A stretch of 64,000 nt of DNA from positions 1 through 64,000 of the forward strand of contig JADLGB010000258.1 of assembly GCA_020849535.1 (NCBI GenBank), written 5' to 3'. The translations under genes and the position numbers were made by a program. The stretch's first letter is position 1. Each line of letters opens with the position of its first letter. Below, one piece after another: positions 61,485 to 64,000 of this stretch. This DNA is from Candidatus Hydrogenedentota bacterium (GTDB taxonomy: Bacteria > Hydrogenedentota > Hydrogenedentia > Hydrogenedentales > SLHB01). The notes beneath the pieces were generated by a model that was given only the letters and a program-made list of their open reading frames with translations, had not been told where the DNA came from and did not search any database.

Positions 61485-61637
61485 AGACACAGGCGAGGGC
61501 GCCTGTGCCACACGCGCTTGCTTGGCCTGCGAAGTTCTCCTTCTCTTCTGGCAATCGATTCGCACAAATACTCAGAATGATCGAGCACTGAGGCTTCGAG
61601 ATAGACATGTGGCACAGGCGCCCTCGCCTGTGTCTTC
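61483..61637. repeat. perfect 30-base inverted repeat (REP family B pair)
   Basis: GAAGACACAGGCGAGGGCGC at the start of 61483-61512 is repeated exactly as its reverse complement at 61608-61637, with 95 bases between. The first copy overlaps the last two bases of the hydrolase gene. Each arm contains the CAGGCG/CGCCTG palindrome found also at 44039-44063. Likely a REP pair; it may also act as a terminator for the locus. Confidence 0.75.
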
Positions 61638-61905
61638 GCAGCCCTGGCGGGCTCTCCGCTTCATGAGGACTGCGATTTGCCGCAATGGATCCAGGCTTTC
61701 CAGGCGGCAGTTGGTAAGTATCAAGGGCGCCACTATTCATGGAGGCTATGTCAAGAGCCGGCAGGGATGCCGGCGCTCCTGGTGACGCCGTTCAACGTCC
61801 TGACAAGAATTCCCTATTTCAAATGTGAGTGGTGTACATTGATACAGAAAGGCGCGGACTCCGCGCGATGATTTGGCCTTTGACTACGAAGGAACGCGCT
61901 TAGAC
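61638..61905. other. intergenic region between glycan locus and LRAT-domain gene
   Basis: No supported gene. It includes the third copy of the family A REP element (61753-61785) and an AT-richer stretch near 61800-61850 that may hold the promoter of the next gene, though no convincing -35/-10 pair is visible. Confidence 0.45.
61753..61785 (+). repeat. REP-like element, family A (copy 3)
   Basis: AAGAGCCGGCAGGGATGCC is followed by GGCGCTCCTGGTGA, differing from the copy at 50708 by a few bases. The CCGGC-AGGGAT-GCCGG palindrome is intact. Confidence 0.65.
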
Positions 61906-62334
61906 ATGGCACGAGGCGATCACATCCGAGTGCGCCGCAAAGGCTATTGGCACCATGGCATCGACTGTGGTGACGGGACGGTCATTCACTACGAGGGCGA
62001 GCTGTTTCATTATCGCGATGCACGGGTGCGCAAGGTGACCCTGGCTGAGTTCGCGAAGGGCGGCACTGTGCGTGTCGTGCCGGAGACGGGAACGTACGAG
62101 CCGGATATCATCATCGAGCGCGCGGAAAGCCGCATGGACGAATGCCGTTACAGCCCTTTGCTCAATAACTGCGAGCACTTTGCGCGCTGGTGCGCGACGG
62201 GCTTTCAGGAGAGCAGGCAGGTGGAACGCGCCCTCTACGCCGTGTCGGGCATTGTGATTGTCGCGGCGGGATCGGTTGCGGCCTATGCGGTAGGCCGGGC
62301 GCTCGGCCGCGGCCGCGAACGCGGACGGACTTGA
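61906..62334 (+). CDS. LRAT-domain (NlpC/P60-like) protein
   Basis: A 142-residue protein of the LRAT fold, a circularly permuted papain-like thiol hydrolase/acyltransferase. Family catalytic sites are visible: His in KGYWHHGIDCGDGTVIHY (His16/17) and Cys89 in LLNNCEHFARWC. The C-terminus has one hydrophobic helix (VSGIVIVAAGSVAAYAVG) that may anchor it to the membrane. LRAT-like proteins transfer acyl groups between lipids or cut phospholipids. ATG 61906 has AAGGA about 12 bases upstream, a long spacing; TTG 61873 is possible. Followed after 65 bases by the DUF155 protein. Confidence 0.85.
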   Translation: MARGDHIRVRRKGYWHHGIDCGDGTVIHYEGELFHYRDARVRKVTLAEFAKGGTVRVVPETGTYEPDIIIERAESRMDECRYSPLLNNCEHFARWCATGFQESRQVERALYAVSGIVIVAAGSVAAYAVGRALGRGRERGRT

Positions 62335-62399
62335 GCGGAGCCCGAGGACTCTCAGGCCAAGGACATCAAGGACACCAGGGACGGCAAGGAAGATACGCT

Positions 62400-63200
62400 G
62401 TGGAACGGCCACTATTCTCGCAACAGACGCAGATCGCGGTGCGTGCTGTCAATTTGGCGGAGCGCATCGACCTGAGCAGCTTCACTGCCGAAGAACGCTT
62501 GAGTACCTCGCCACTGGTGGTGCGTGCGGGGAACGACGGGTGTGCGGTGCTCTTTCGCTACGGGGTCGCGGTAATGTTTGGGCTCCTTCCGGTCGAGGAG
62601 GCGGCGTTCATCGCGGACATCAAGAAGCTCTGCAAGACCCCATACAGTGAACCGCCGGAGGAACGCGTCGAAATCCGCTTCGCGCCGGAAGAGGATGAGC
62701 GTATCGAGAAGGGTGTCATCGTGCTGAAGTCGCCGACACTCGAGCGGCTGCAAGTGGTGGCGGATTGCCTTTCGGACAGCGTGGTGCTCGAGTACTACGA
62801 GCGGATGACTGAGGCCACGTTCGATCGCGTGGAGCCTCTCGCGCGGAGTCTGGAGCAGGGCGGGAGGGGCAGCCAGCGATCCAAAGCGCTGCTGAGGCAC
62901 ATCGGAAGCGTGCTCCTGATGGAGCACCGAATGGTCGGGCGTATCGAGGTCGGGCAGAAGCCGGACGTCTTATGGGAACGCGTCGAGTTCGAGTCGCTGT
63001 ATCAACGACTTGCCACGGAGTACGAACTACGAGACCGCCAGCAGGCACTCGAACGGCGCATTCAGCTTGTGTCGCGCACGGTCGAGACGGTGCTGGATCT
63101 TCTTCAACAGCGGCGATCCTTGCGGGTCGAATGGTATATAGTCATACTCATCCTCGTGGAGATCGCATTGACCCTCTACGAGATGTTTCTTCGCCACTGA
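62400..63200 (+). CDS. DUF155 / RMD1-YagE family membrane protein
   Basis: A 266-residue protein of the RMD1 family (DUF155): a soluble N-terminal region (SPLVVRAGNDGCAVLFRYGV, LPVEEAAFIADIKKL), a helical middle (LADCLSDSVVLEYYERMTEA, RVEPLARSLEQGG) and a C-terminal transmembrane helix (WYIVILILVEIALTLYEMF). In eukaryotes RMD1 relatives sit in mitochondrial or other membranes; the bacterial role is unknown. The start is GTG 62400 with AAGGAA 8 bases upstream; the frame from 62190 overlaps the LRAT gene and is not used. Confidence 0.8.
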   Translation: MERPLFSQQTQIAVRAVNLAERIDLSSFTAEERLSTSPLVVRAGNDGCAVLFRYGVAVMFGLLPVEEAAFIADIKKLCKTPYSEPPEERVEIRFAPEEDERIEKGVIVLKSPTLERLQVVADCLSDSVVLEYYERMTEATFDRVEPLARSLEQGGRGSQRSKALLRHIGSVLLMEHRMVGRIEVGQKPDVLWERVEFESLYQRLATEYELRDRQQALERRIQLVSRTVETVLDLLQQRRSLRVEWYIVILILVEIALTLYEMFLRH

Positions 63201-63245
63201 ATGGGTGAACAACAGAACGCGTACCAACGTGGGGAGCATTGTGTC

Positions 63246-64000
63246 ATGCGGGGTAGCATACCTTACTGCGGGATAATCCAGACGATAGTCCTCGTAATCC
63301 TGGGAACTTCGTTCGCATTTGCGGAGACGCCGGTCTACACGGGTGAGCCTTCAGGGCAGTTCATGCGCTCGTGGCTGGTGTGCGGGCCCTTTCCCGCGGA
63401 TACCGGCGAGGGCAAGTCACCGGATAGCATTCGACTCGAAGGGTTCTATCGCGACTACCTCGCGGCGCATGGCGGCGAAACCCAGCCGCAGATCGTGGAG
63501 GGACAGGCGGAGGAGTATCAAGGCGTCAGCCGCGCGTGGATACGTCACGACGCGCCTGGCGACGCGGTCGATCTGGACGCAGCCATTTCCAAGGAAGACC
63601 CCGTGGTGGGCTATGCCTATTGCGAGATCGAGTCCGCGGCCACCGTTCCGTGTGCGCTTGCGTTGGGCAGCAATGATGGCGCGCAGGTCTGGTTGAACGG
63701 CGAGCGCGTGTGGGACTGGCCGGGAGGCCGTGGCCTCGATGTGGATAGCGACATCATCCCTGTGGTCCTGGTTCAGGGAAACAACAAGCTGCTTGTCAAG
63801 ATTGAGGAGCGTGCGAATCTGTGGCAGTTTGCGTGCCGGATGGTGCCGTTCGATTCCGCACTTGTTGCGCGTGGCATTCGGCCCTTCCGCGTCGCGACGG
63901 GCGACGACGGGGTGCCGCACCTGCTCTACGTGCAGTCCAAGGCGTTCCTGGATGGATACATCGATTCGGTGAAGCTGAAAGCCGTTGATGCGGCGCGGCC
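63246..64000 (+). CDS. secreted protein, 5' part (runs off the window)
   Basis: An open frame of 251 codons reaching the right edge. It begins with a signal peptide (IPYCGIIQTIVLVILGTSFA, ending FAFA) followed by RSWLVCGPFP, a WLxxGPF opening seen in many extracellular enzymes of this group, and a beta-sandwich segment (LALGSNDGAQVWLNGERVWD) typical of PA14/galactose-binding-like domains. GGGGAG is about 9 bases before ATG 63246. A two-domain extracellular glycan-binding or hydrolytic protein is likely; the catalytic part lies outside the window. Confidence 0.7.
   Translation, partial: MRGSIPYCGIIQTIVLVILGTSFAFAETPVYTGEPSGQFMRSWLVCGPFPADTGEGKSPDSIRLEGFYRDYLAAHGGETQPQIVEGQAEEYQGVSRAWIRHDAPGDAVDLDAAISKEDPVVGYAYCEIESAATVPCALALGSNDGAQVWLNGERVWDWPGGRGLDVDSDIIPVVLVQGNNKLLVKIEERANLWQFACRMVPFDSALVARGIRPFRVATGDDGVPHLLYVQSKAFLDGYIDSVKLKAVDAAR

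Overview
The window is about 60% GC chromosomal DNA from a Gram-negative, probably aerobic environmental bacterium. It carries Kdo, heptose and nucleotide-sugar genes for an LPS-type envelope, many Tat-exported sulfatases and Gfo/Idh/MocA oxidoreductases, a DUF1080 protein, UroD-like proteins, a PEP-CTERM protein, and a sigma factor with a membrane-anchored C-terminal extension. That combination is typical of the Planctomycetota / Lentisphaerota / Hydrogenedentota group. The phylum is inferred from gene content only; there is no rRNA, tRNA or CRISPR array in the window.

Layout. 1-1.77 kb is almost gene-free and rich in palindromic REP-like repeats, with one 51-residue membrane protein. 1.77-8.8 kb holds an oxidoreductase, the 919-residue sigma/TM/carboxypeptidase-regulatory-domain fusion, a TerB-like protein, a thpR-yggT-pcm run, and a YtrA-type GntR regulator whose promoter is flanked by an inverted repeat. 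9.2-24.3 kb is a catabolic, exported-enzyme region: oxidoreductase, esterase, three formylglycine-type sulfatases, DUF1080 hydrolase, UroD-like protein, RhaT-like transporter, a ModF-like ATPase and a tandem metallo-beta-lactamase-fold protein. 24.6-31.4 kb is a 2171-residue surface protein (ELWxxDGT repeats, Ig-like domains, FG-GAP repeats, C-terminal membrane anchor) with a near-consensus promoter and a structured leader. 31.7-36.3 kb has a GH2-like enzyme translationally coupled to a PIG-L deacetylase, then a DRG-like GTPase. 36.5-43.9 kb holds a second UroD-like protein, a REP-associated tyrosine transposase, a PEP-CTERM protein with a sigma-54-like promoter, MscL, a large secreted repeat protein and a small lipoprotein.

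44-61.5 kb is a surface-glycan locus: a WecE-type aminotransferase, heptose kinase, sedoheptulose-7-phosphate isomerase, a fused heptose nucleotidyltransferase/phosphatase, Gmd, a GDP-mannose 3,5-epimerase-like enzyme, an RmlC-like epimerase, sulfotransferase, KdsB, a flippase/phosphotransferase fusion, UDP-glucose dehydrogenase, an Rmd-like reductase and an SGNH hydrolase. Together these could supply GDP-heptose, GDP-deoxy-sugars, CMP-Kdo and UDP-glucuronate and decorate the product. A three-gene toxin-antitoxin-like unit sits inside it. The last 2.5 kb holds an LRAT-domain protein, a DUF155 protein and the start of a secreted protein that runs off the window.

Start codons were chosen from Shine-Dalgarno spacing and the usual N-terminus of each family. 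Family names come from motif recognition by eye, not from a database search.
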